Positions 7,148-14,233 of a DNA stretch of 14,233 nt are shown in pieces. Numbering within the stretch: position 1 is the first letter of the stretch; the number at the start of each line of letters is the position of its first letter. A program made the translations under genes and the position numbers. Source of the stretch: Pancytospora philotis (lineage: Eukaryota; Microsporidia); the NCBI GenBank assembly GCA_023647555.1, contig JALRLY010000200.1, positions 1 to 14,233 on the forward strand, written 5' to 3'. The notes under the pieces are model-generated. The model had not been told where the DNA came from. It made no database searches and saw only the letters and a list, made by a program, of their open reading frames with translations.

Positions 7148-8522
7148 ACATATTTACGTGCCTCAAAAGCGCTTCATCATCTTTCCGCTCCGGCACAGAA
7201 TTGCTCAGATAAGTACGCAGAGTATGCAGCCTCTCAGAAGTAAGGTTCGCTAGGACTACAGCCAGGCTGGTATTGCTGTAGGGAAGGAGCCTGAGCATCT
7301 CTGCCAAGCGTTTATCTTCGAAGGCACTAAATGTATCCCGTATGACATGCATTGTTTTAGCGCTGTATTTTGCGAACGATACGAACGCCTTGGCGAGCAG
7401 AAGGTTCATGGGAACGGACAGCCGCGGAGAGTCGCCCGCCCAAAAATCTTTACAATACACCTTGAACGACATGTTGGCCCGCCAGGATATGTTTTGACTC
7501 GTGTGGTCCACATAGCTTTGTAGGAGCCACATGCACACAGCTTCGAGAGCGCCTGGCTCGATCACATCGAGCCTTATCAGAAACCTGATGAGTATTTCAT
7601 CTGTCCGCCAGTTGAATTTTTTGAGCTCTCCAGGCGAAAGCAGCGGATAGACGTACACTTTCTTGTTAAACTCCGGTCTATCAAAAATGTCGACCGCCTT
7701 GCTCATTCCTCTGGTCGCTATTAGCTGGACCAGCATCCTTGCCACGCGTGTGTGCTCGCTGTCGTACAGCAGGCCGGCATCCAGCACCTTGTGCATAAAC
7801 GGCTGCACGTGTTGCAGGAAATAGTCCAAGTCGCCGCAGGCATCGCAGAGCTCGCGAAAAAGCGCTTGGAACTCGCTCTCGACCTTGCGCTTGTCCCAGC
7901 CGGCCCGAACGATGAGGTATACGAGATAATCGGCGCCTTGCATGCGCTTGCTGCTGACTAGCTGTTTGTAGTCCGCGGGCCCACCCCTAAGAGCAGCCAT
8001 CTGGATTTCGATCATTTCGATAAATTCCCTGGCAGCTTTCACGTAGTCTTTGCACAGACGGACGGTACTGTGCTTTCCAGCATATTTGTATTGGATCTGC
8101 CCCCGGGTCTTAGACCCGCAGCACTGCAAAAAGTAAACCAAGAACTTTCGTGTGCAGAGCATCATCTCTGCGTTGCAGTGCTTCAGCATCTCCGGCACGG
8201 AGCCTTTCGGACTATAGCTGAAGAGATCGAGCAGCCAGGCTACTACCTTATCAGCGTTGTTTATGCGAGTGAGCGCGCCCGGTAATCTTTCTTGCATCAT
8301 TACAAAAAACTCTTGATCGGCGCTGCACTCCTTGCTGCTGGCCAGCTCTGATATAATGCCGTTCAACGCAGCATGAAAGTACCTGTGCTCATAATCGTAG
8401 AGCGGCATGGGAGGGTTGTACCAGTTGACCATAGACCTGGCATCCGTACTCTCCACCGGTGCAGTACCCAATACAAAGTGGAGCCCGTGCACGAAGAGTG
8501 AGGTTGCAATGGCACCCTGCAT
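7086..8522 (-). CDS. Secreted 478-residue helical protein, unknown function
   Basis: ATG at 8522 is followed by a plausible signal peptide (MQGAIATSLFVHGLHFVLG, then TAPVES). The remaining 450 residues are helix-rich with many Leu, Lys, Arg and Cys, and no enzyme motif or second membrane segment is seen. AAAATTTAC lies 2 bases before the start, as near the two large family genes. Weak resemblance to the large family is visible in layout: an early LYDYEHRYFHAALNGII (compare LYLSKYYAAMEVLF) and a late LRLLP motif after a run of helices (LYLLP and LKLMP in the others). It may be a divergent shortened member, but identity is too low to be sure by eye. It ends NICSKRKHQ at TAG (7088-7086). Secretion is inferred. 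Confidence 0.8.
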   Translation of the reverse strand: MQGAIATSLFVHGLHFVLGTAPVESTDARSMVNWYNPPMPLYDYEHRYFHAALNGIISELASSKECSADQEFFVMMQERLPGALTRINNADKVVAWLLDLFSYSPKGSVPEMLKHCNAEMMLCTRKFLVYFLQCCGSKTRGQIQYKYAGKHSTVRLCKDYVKAAREFIEMIEIQMAALRGGPADYKQLVSSKRMQGADYLVYLIVRAGWDKRKVESEFQALFRELCDACGDLDYFLQHVQPFMHKVLDAGLLYDSEHTRVARMLVQLIATRGMSKAVDIFDRPEFNKKVYVYPLLSPGELKKFNWRTDEILIRFLIRLDVIEPGALEAVCMWLLQSYVDHTSQNISWRANMSFKVYCKDFWAGDSPRLSVPMNLLLAKAFVSFAKYSAKTMHVIRDTFSAFEDKRLAEMLRLLPYSNTSLAVVLANLTSERLHTLRTYLSNSVPERKDDEALLRHVNMFIVNAIAYQAKNICSKRKHQ

Positions 8523-8534
8523 AGGTAAATTTTG
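8523..8534 (-). promoter_or_regulatory. AAAATTTAC element abutting ATG 8522
   Basis: On the minus strand AAAATTTAC (8533-8525) ends two bases before the ATG. The identical nonamer occurs at 900-908 before the 769-residue gene, which supports both starts. Confidence 0.4.
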
Positions 8535-8929
8535 CGCCCGTTTTTTGTGGAGTCAGGATAGCAAACAAGATCAAGGGTCATTGCCAGCAAGGCGGGAAAC
8601 GTGTGCCAGTCAGCACTGCTTTTATAACTTGTGCGCTAATGCTGGTTTATGTGGAATCGAGCAGAGTTATTTGAAGGCAATTTTGACTATAGAGCCTGGG
8701 TAGTATAAGATTGGTATGTGATCGATGCAAACAAAAGCACAGGATTAATTTGTGTCAATCTAAGCTCCTTATGCGCCTTTTAGCATAGCGCCAATGATAG
8801 ATCCCTGGCGGTAATCACATCTTGGTTTACATCTGGCGTATCTCAGCTCCGCTCGAAATTGATTCACTCATTCCAACTCGATTGGCACGGGCACATCTCG
8901 CAAAAATAAAAAGCCGGCCACCCCAAGAC
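8535..8929. other. Divergent intergenic region
   Basis: About 400 bases between the start of the 478-residue gene (minus) and guanylate kinase (plus). It presumably holds both promoters. A TTATAAAAG stretch on the minus strand (8627-8619) lies about 100 bases before ATG 8522, and an A-rich CAAAAATAAAAAG (8901-8913) precedes the kinase. ORFs here are short, lack leaders and mostly run antisense to the 5' end of the minus-strand gene. I see no RNA gene. Confidence 0.5.
8920..8929 (+). promoter_or_regulatory. CCCC start signature of guanylate kinase
   Basis: CCCC at 8921-8924 lies five bases before ATG 8930, downstream of an A-rich stretch at 8901-8913. This matches the C-run near the start seen at the family genes and favours 8930 over non-ATG upstream positions. 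Confidence 0.45.
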
Positions 8930-8953
8930 ATGCAAAAGTTTATGCAAAAGTTT
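8930..8953 (+). repeat. 12-base tandem duplication containing two start codons
   Basis: ATGCAAAAGTTT occurs twice in direct tandem (8930-8941 and 8942-8953), so the kinase begins MQKFMQKF. The duplication adds four residues and a second in-frame ATG before the conserved FLVITGPS strand. Confidence 0.9.
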
Positions 8954-9532
8954 TTGGTCATAACCGGCCCGAGCGCCGTGGGGAAGTCAACCGTCATCAG
9001 CTACTTGCTGGGCAGCGCGTACTTCCACCTCAGCGTGTCCTACACCACGCGGCGCCCGCGGCCATGGGAGGTCGACGGCGTGGACTACGTCTTCGTGTCC
9101 GAGGATGAGTTCAAGGCGAAGCTCGCCGAGGGCTTCTTTCTTGAGCACACCGTCTTCAGCGGCAACTACTACGGAACGCCATCCCACATCGGTGTGAGCG
9201 ACAAGATCATATTATTCGATGTGGATGTGGACGGGTACCACTTCTTCAAGGAGCGCTATCCAGCCTCCTACTTCTGCCTGCTCACCGCCGACCGCGAGAC
9301 TATTGAGCTGCGCCTGACCAACAGAATGCGTACGCAGCTCGTGGGCGACCCAGCGCGGGAGCTTGCCGTGCGGATGCGGAGCGTCGAGAGCTTCAAGGAT
9401 ATCGGCAGCCTGGACTCCTTCAACTTCATACTCAGCAACACTAGCAGCCTCGATGACAGCTACTTGCAGGCCGACAAGCTCATATCAGAGGCTAATGCGC
9501 ACTATGCGAAGATTGACAGTGCAGAGAGCTAA
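8930..9532 (+). CDS. GUK1: Guanylate kinase, about 200 residues
   Basis: Phosphorylates GMP to GDP with ATP in the cytosol, feeding GTP and dGTP pools. The P-loop GPSAVGKS lies at residues 13-20. The GMP-binding segment SYTTRRPRPWEVDGVDYVF (37-55) keeps the arginines equivalent to yeast R38 and R41 (R41, R44) and Tyr53. Glu72 in FFLEHTVFSGNYYGT matches yeast E69, and FDVDVDG (96-102) replaces the usual LDIDxQG. The lid (LRLTNRMRTQLVGDPARELAVRM) lacks the standard GRGTE and is about five residues longer than in yeast. Total length is close to the usual 190-200. The start is at ATG 8930; ATG 8942, in a 12-base tandem duplicate, is also possible and gives the more usual short N terminus. Transcribed toward the V-ATPase gene, with 148 bases between the stops. 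Confidence 0.93.
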   Translation: MQKFMQKFLVITGPSAVGKSTVISYLLGSAYFHLSVSYTTRRPRPWEVDGVDYVFVSEDEFKAKLAEGFFLEHTVFSGNYYGTPSHIGVSDKIILFDVDVDGYHFFKERYPASYFCLLTADRETIELRLTNRMRTQLVGDPARELAVRMRSVESFKDIGSLDSFNFILSNTSSLDDSYLQADKLISEANAHYAKIDSAES

Positions 9533-9552
9533 CGTGCATATTCTGATCGATT

Positions 9553-9558
9553 ATTAAA
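9553..9558 (+). terminator. ATTAAA poly(A)-like signal after guanylate kinase
   Basis: ATTAAA lies about 20 bases after the TAA of the kinase, in an AT-rich 148-base gap shared with the convergent V-ATPase gene. The position fits a 3'-end signal; the motif alone is weak in AT-rich DNA. Confidence 0.35.
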
Positions 9559-9680
9559 TATTTTTAGAATTTAAAGGTGTTATTATAGTCTCCTTGCCTA
9601 CTTAGAATATTACATGCTTATCCATTAACTATCAAACATCTTAATAATCTTATTATTATTAATTACTCTTTATAATTTAA

Positions 9681-11798
9681 TTACTGTTCGTATAGCGCCT
9701 CATAGTCCAGCCCGAAGGAGAACGGCGCGAACTTCGTGCCGCCGCCCGCGTAGAACTTCGAGAAAAACTCGATCCAGTTGAGTCTGAGGGCGTGGAGGCA
9801 CGCGCTGAGGCCCTCGAGCCCGATCAGCAGCAGAATCGTGCAGGCCGCGTAGACCGGAAAGAGGCAGACCGCCACGATCCAGCTGGAGCTCCCGATGGTG
9901 AACTGGTGGAGTACGGCCGTGAGCTGCACGTGCGCGAGCGATACCGCCCAGAGCCGCAGGTACGAGCTGGTGTTGGAGATCAGACTTAGCCCGAACTCGA
10001 CGACGTGGATGCCCGATGTGATCCACAGATCGAGCATGCCCTCCTGCGGGATCCTGCGCCGCAGAATGAGGAAGACCGGCTTGCTGAAGAACATCCACGG
10101 CACGCAGATGAGGATGATCGATAGGATCAGGAGCTGCACATAGAGCTGCCCGGGGTACATCTGCTGCGGGATGTTGAACGGCGCGGTGTACATGTTGATG
10201 AGCGTATTGACGAGCGATGGGTAGTTGCGCGTGACGAGCCACTTGTAAACGCACAGAAATACGAGGTAGCCGAGGAACAGCGTAAATACGATGAACTGCG
10301 GAATTGCCGTGCATACGAGCGTGATTTTATCTTTGAAGTGCAGGGCGTTGAGCACTGCGATGGCCGATCCGATGCTCATGTGGACGAAGCCGAGCACCAG
10401 GCTGAGCTTCATCTTCAGATTGTTGATGAAGACGGTTTTGTTGGCGGCGTGGTGCCAGACGGGATCGATCCCGAACGGATAGGCGTGGCCGGGGCCGTAC
10501 CGGCCGCTGAATAGCGTAACGGGCAGCGACCCGAAGTCCCCGTACAGCAGACCGAACCACACGGACGTGAGAGCACAGAGGAGCATGACGTAGCGCCCCT
10601 CCAGAATCACCTGCAATACACCGCAGCGGTGGTTGAGGCGCTCGAAGCGGCGGATCATGAGGGCCGCGATGGCGCCGAGGATGAAGCCGTGGAGAATGTC
10701 ACCGAACATCGCACCGAACATGAACGGGAAGGTGAACATAAGAAAGAGCGCGGGATTGATCTCACGGTACTTGGGAACGCCGAACACATCCGTGAAGCCT
10801 TGGAAGGCCTCAGCCACCTTGGGCGTGTCGAAGCACGTCGGATGCGCCTCCTCGGACTTGGTAACCTCAAAGGCCAGGCGCCCGCTGCCTTTGATCTTCC
10901 TGGCCAGCGCTTCCAGGCTCGGAATGTCCCGGCGGCGCACCCAGCCCTCGCCGGTCACGCAGCTGGCGCCCTCGTGCGCGGTGAGCACACCCATGGCGGT
11001 CAGCAGCTGCCTTTCCCTATTGACCGCGTACACCCAGGACTTGTAGGCGCCCGTGACCCTTTTGAAGAAGCTGCTGATCTGCTGCTCAGTGGCGAGGTTC
11101 ATTCTGCGCAGCCGCCTGTATTCCTTTCTGTACTCCTCCGCCTGCCCGGGCTTCGCTTCCTGCAGGACATGGCCGCCGAGCGCCGCTATGCTCTCGCGCG
11201 CGACCCGGATGGCGTCCGCGTTCGGCGCATACGCAATAACAGCGACCTTGCGCCCGCCGGCGCCTGCCAGGCCCACATCCACCGTCTTGATAAACACGTT
11301 GCGGCGCAGGCGCCCCTTCAGCGTCTTCCGCACCAGCAGCTTCTGCTCGCGGTCCACCAGCCCCGCCACGAAGTCGAAGCTGATGCGCCCGCTCTCCCCC
11401 GGGAGCGCAGCCTGCCAGTAGCGCTGCGACACCGTGGCCAGCACGCTGCTGGCCTCCGCCTCCCGCTCCAGGCTCGCGTTGCTTTTTAGGATGCGTCTGA
11501 GCTCGACCAGCTGCTCGTAGTACTTGTCTATCGCTGCCTGCGCGTCCTTGAAAGACACGCTTTTGTCGTACTCCTCCTCGTACGCCAGCTCTATGCCCTC
11601 TCTGAAATAGCTCAGCCGCTGCTCTAGCAGCTCGATCGCCTTGAGGTCCTCGCTAGTGCCCTTGCCGCCGGCGTTGTCCCTCTCCGCGGCGCCGCACAGA
11701 TGCACGAGGGCCGAGTCGCCGAGCTGCTCGAGCGTGCCCCTGAGGTCGTCGCCCCCGAAGTAGAGTGCGATCCGGTCAACCACCTCCGAGCGGAGCAT
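9681..11798 (-). CDS. VPH1: V-type H+-ATPase subunit a (V0 sector), about 705 residues
   Basis: Membrane subunit that forms the proton half-channels beside the c-ring and anchors the stator in vacuolar or other endomembranes. The N-terminal cytosolic half has coiled-coil-like stretches and PTCFDTPKVAEAFQGF leading into YREINPALFLMFTFPFMFGAMFGDILHG, the first membrane region. Several hydrophobic segments follow. The essential arginine lies in NTSSYLRLWAVSLAH (R615 by the preferred start, equivalent to yeast Vph1 R735), with partners E601, H623, E662 and R672 matching yeast E721, H743, E789 and R799. The frame is open to ATG 11888, but I chose 11798: it begins MLRSE like other a subunits and has a GGG about 10 bases upstream. 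It is shorter than the usual 820-840, mainly in the N-terminal half. DILHG replaces the common DxGHG. Convergent with guanylate kinase. Confidence 0.95.
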   Translation of the reverse strand: MLRSEVVDRIALYFGGDDLRGTLEQLGDSALVHLCGAAERDNAGGKGTSEDLKAIELLEQRLSYFREGIELAYEEEYDKSVSFKDAQAAIDKYYEQLVELRRILKSNASLEREAEASSVLATVSQRYWQAALPGESGRISFDFVAGLVDREQKLLVRKTLKGRLRRNVFIKTVDVGLAGAGGRKVAVIAYAPNADAIRVARESIAALGGHVLQEAKPGQAEEYRKEYRRLRRMNLATEQQISSFFKRVTGAYKSWVYAVNRERQLLTAMGVLTAHEGASCVTGEGWVRRRDIPSLEALARKIKGSGRLAFEVTKSEEAHPTCFDTPKVAEAFQGFTDVFGVPKYREINPALFLMFTFPFMFGAMFGDILHGFILGAIAALMIRRFERLNHRCGVLQVILEGRYVMLLCALTSVWFGLLYGDFGSLPVTLFSGRYGPGHAYPFGIDPVWHHAANKTVFINNLKMKLSLVLGFVHMSIGSAIAVLNALHFKDKITLVCTAIPQFIVFTLFLGYLVFLCVYKWLVTRNYPSLVNTLINMYTAPFNIPQQMYPGQLYVQLLILSIILICVPWMFFSKPVFLILRRRIPQEGMLDLWITSGIHVVEFGLSLISNTSSYLRLWAVSLAHVQLTAVLHQFTIGSSSWIVAVCLFPVYAACTILLLIGLEGLSACLHALRLNWIEFFSKFYAGGGTKFAPFSFGLDYEALYEQ

Positions 11799-12106
11799 AC
11801 TGTTGTGCCCGCGAATGTTTATGAGGTTGCTGCAGCCTGAAACGAGGCAGCAAAAATACAGGAATGGAGTGGTGATGGTGCATTGCATTATAGTAGAGGT
11901 CTAATATACCTGTGCACTATGGTTTATTTAGATACATTATTGCATAGGCCTACAAGACCATCATAAACAAAAGCGCCTTTCTCCTTAACGGAACCTGTGG
12001 TCCTTGGGTCGGCCAATGGGCGCAAGGCAAGCGCAAATAAAGAGCAGATGATTCGACAACCGCCTAAAGGGGCGCGCGTTATAAAAATACCAGGGCACCG
12101 GCTCCT
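11799..12106. other. Intergenic region upstream of the V-ATPase gene
   Basis: GGG (minus strand, 11810-11808) lies about 10 bases before the V-ATPase start, and the V-ATPase frame stays open as far as 11888 without conserved residues. The rest is AT-rich to about 11970, then GC-richer. From 11967 one plus frame is open to 12110 but has an ATG only at 12048. No tRNA-like fold is apparent. Confidence 0.45.
12080..12106 (+). promoter_or_regulatory. TATA-like box and GGG motif before the 28-codon ORF
   Basis: TATAAAAAT at 12080-12088 and GGG at 12093-12095 precede ATG 12107 by about 18 and 11 bases. A G-run or C-run close to the ATG resembles the starts of other genes in this window. Confidence 0.35.
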
Positions 12107-12193
12107 ATGATTTACATCAAGGGCAAGCCGAGCCTGCTTTTCAAGCTGACCGTCCTGATACTGTTCGGGTTCGGGCTGCTAAACTCGACCTAG
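12107..12193 (+). CDS. Small single-pass membrane protein, 28 residues, unidentified
   Basis: ATG 12107 opens 28 codons with GC-rich third positions typical of the real genes here, inside AT-rich DNA. The product has a basic start (MIYIKGKP) and one hydrophobic segment (LLFKLTVLILFGFGLL), ending in a short polar tail, NST. It is flanked by a TATA-like box and GGG upstream and AATAAA 25 bases downstream. Its frame is open back to 12068 (R/A/P-rich residues), and an overlapping ORF starting at 12048 (MIRQPPKGAR...) ends exactly at this ATG (ATGA overlap). One base change in the AAAGGGG run at 12066-12072 would join the two into a roughly 49-residue tail-anchored-like protein. That would have the layout of ER proteins such as Sec61-beta or RAMP4, but I see no decisive motif for either. 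Confidence 0.45.
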   Translation: MIYIKGKPSLLFKLTVLILFGFGLLNST

Positions 12194-12218
12194 CCTGGGC
12201 ACGGTGCAAGACATTATC

Positions 12219-12224
12219 AATAAA
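12219..12224 (+). terminator. AATAAA after the 28-codon ORF
   Basis: AATAAA lies 25 bases after the TAG of the small membrane ORF. Together with the upstream TATA-like box it outlines a short transcription unit. Confidence 0.4.
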
Positions 12225-12536
12225 TGTATTGCATGTATAGAAAAGCGATTAGCACTGTTGAACTGCCGCAAAATGGCATTATCTAAGTCGAGGTACTTGC
12301 TTCTAACAGCCGGTAGGCAACACCGCTGCACCCGGCCGCCGAAGAATAAAAATTTTCAAAATTTTGGTATATAAGCAAAAATTTGTGCGAACCCTGTCCC
12401 CTTTTGAAGCTATGATTATTTGTAGTGTTCGTTCCAGGGACGGACAGCTTGCGCTGGTAGCTGCCTAGCAGCTGCCGCTCAAACATTTTATAATCTAACT
12501 GTATTATTCTTTCTGCATGCTGTATTAGTATTAGTA
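12225..12536. other. Unassigned intergenic stretch with GC islands
   Basis: Holds a 33-codon plus ORF (12273-12374, MALSKSRYLLLTAGRQ...), a minus ORF of 87 codons (12546-12283) whose N terminus is hydrophobic, three AAATTT strings near 12346-12386 and the hairpin pair at 12426-12476. None of the ORFs has a recognisable domain, and they conflict with each other. Confidence 0.4.
12426..12476. other. Two adjacent strong hairpins, possible structured RNA
   Basis: First hairpin: TGTTCGTT (12426-12433) pairs with GACGGACA (12439-12446), an 8-bp stem with two G-U pairs and loop CCAGG. Second: GGTAGCTGC (12456-12464) pairs with GCAGCTGCC (12468-12476), a 9-bp stem with one G-U pair and loop CTA. They are ten bases apart in a GC-rich island (about 12385-12480) between AT-rich flanks, with TATATAAG about 60 bases upstream. 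No snRNA, SRP, RNase P or tRNA signature is recognised. It may be an RNA gene, a 3'-end structure or part of a small ORF. Confidence 0.3.
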
Positions 12537-12716
12537 ATGTCAGCATCTATTATTTTCTTAATCGTTTTGGGTGGGTGTAAAGCATCTTTGTACGCTTTGC
12601 CCTGTAATGCTTGGAGAGAAGACTCTCTATATTTAACAAAATTTAAGATACAATTCCAGTTACTGATGGACGCACACACATCATACGCTACTACGTACTT
12701 TAAAAACTATGAATAA
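12537..12716 (+). CDS. Possible small secreted protein, 59 residues
   Basis: ATG 12537 encodes a clear signal-peptide-like start, MSASIIFLIVLGGCKASLYA, with a plausible cleavage after A-S-L-Y-A, then a mature part of about 39 residues beginning LPCNAWREDSLYL and ending TTYFKNYE. The TAA is 8 bases from the convergent Cdc48 stop, a typical compact arrangement. The C terminus resembles that of the ORF at 3230-3487 (LLM...TTYFKNY against LMLM...TTHFREY), and both have a Cys and Trp soon after the leader. Codons are AT-richer than in the conserved genes, and no C-run precedes the ATG. No known family is recognised. Confidence 0.4.
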   Translation: MSASIIFLIVLGGCKASLYALPCNAWREDSLYLTKFKIQFQLLMDAHTSYATTYFKNYE

Positions 12717-12724
12717 TAAGGACT

Positions 12725-14233
<1,509 letters not shown>

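Noticed and set aside
8407..8703. Plus-strand 98-codon ORF with several cysteines
   Set aside because: Its first third is antisense to the start of the 478-residue gene, and it has no leader or recognised domain.
10629..11489. Plus-strand 286-codon ORF inside the V-ATPase gene
   Set aside because: Antisense shadow of a GC-rich coding region; the composition (Arg, His, Ala, Glu) is typical of such shadows.
11799..11888. 30-residue N-terminal extension of the V-ATPase a subunit
   Set aside because: a subunits start with a MxRSE-like sequence, which is found at ATG 11798. The extension is hydrophobic and not conserved.
12395..12480. U4 snRNA-like string AGCTTGCGC near 12446
   Set aside because: Resembles the U4 5' end for only a few bases. 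The rest of the conserved U4 sequence is absent.
12283..12546. Minus-strand 87-codon ORF with hydrophobic start
   Set aside because: No motif, mixed composition, and it overlaps the start of the plus-strand secreted ORF and the hairpin pair. Kept as a possibility only.

Overview
This window looks like a piece of a very compact eukaryotic genome, most probably a microsporidian. Three conserved, intron-free eukaryotic genes support this: the 3' part of the Cdc48/p97 AAA ATPase, the 'a' subunit of the vacuolar H+-ATPase (about 705 residues, against 820-840 in yeast and animals) and a guanylate kinase. Stop codons and poly(A)-like signals overlap or nearly touch. Several likely start codons have a C-run or G-run just upstream, the kind of start signature described for microsporidia. 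Coding blocks are GC-rich and the short intergenic stretches are AT-rich. Genus cannot be decided from the sequence alone.

Left half (1-8522): accessory region of large, probably secreted, lineage-specific proteins. A truncated and frame-shifted copy (1-480, +) is followed by a full copy of about 769 residues (919-3228, +). Facing it is a longer paralogue of about 1019 residues (6521-3462, -), which carries an extra central module of about 260 residues. A 478-residue protein with a signal peptide (8522-7086, -) may be a distant relative. All are predicted helical, without a recognised catalytic domain, and start with a hydrophobic leader. Their likely starts share an AAATTTA element, and two of them share the exact string CCCCATGCG. 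Between them lie several short ORFs with leader-like N termini (501, 3230, 6831) that may be small secreted proteins or decayed 5' ends of family members.

Right half (8523-14233): conserved block. Guanylate kinase (8930-9532, +) converges on the V-ATPase a subunit (11798-9681, -). The interval 11799-12724 is the least explained stretch. It holds a 28-codon single-membrane-segment ORF (12107-12193) with a TATA-like box and a downstream AATAAA, a pair of adjacent strong hairpins (12426-12476), and a 59-residue signal-peptide ORF (12537-12716) ending 8 bases before the Cdc48 stop. Cdc48 (12725 to beyond 14233, -) runs off the right edge.

The housekeeping genes serve protein quality control/segregation (Cdc48), organelle acidification (V-ATPase) and nucleotide metabolism (Gmk). 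The secreted family would fit host-interaction roles, but nothing in the sequence proves that.
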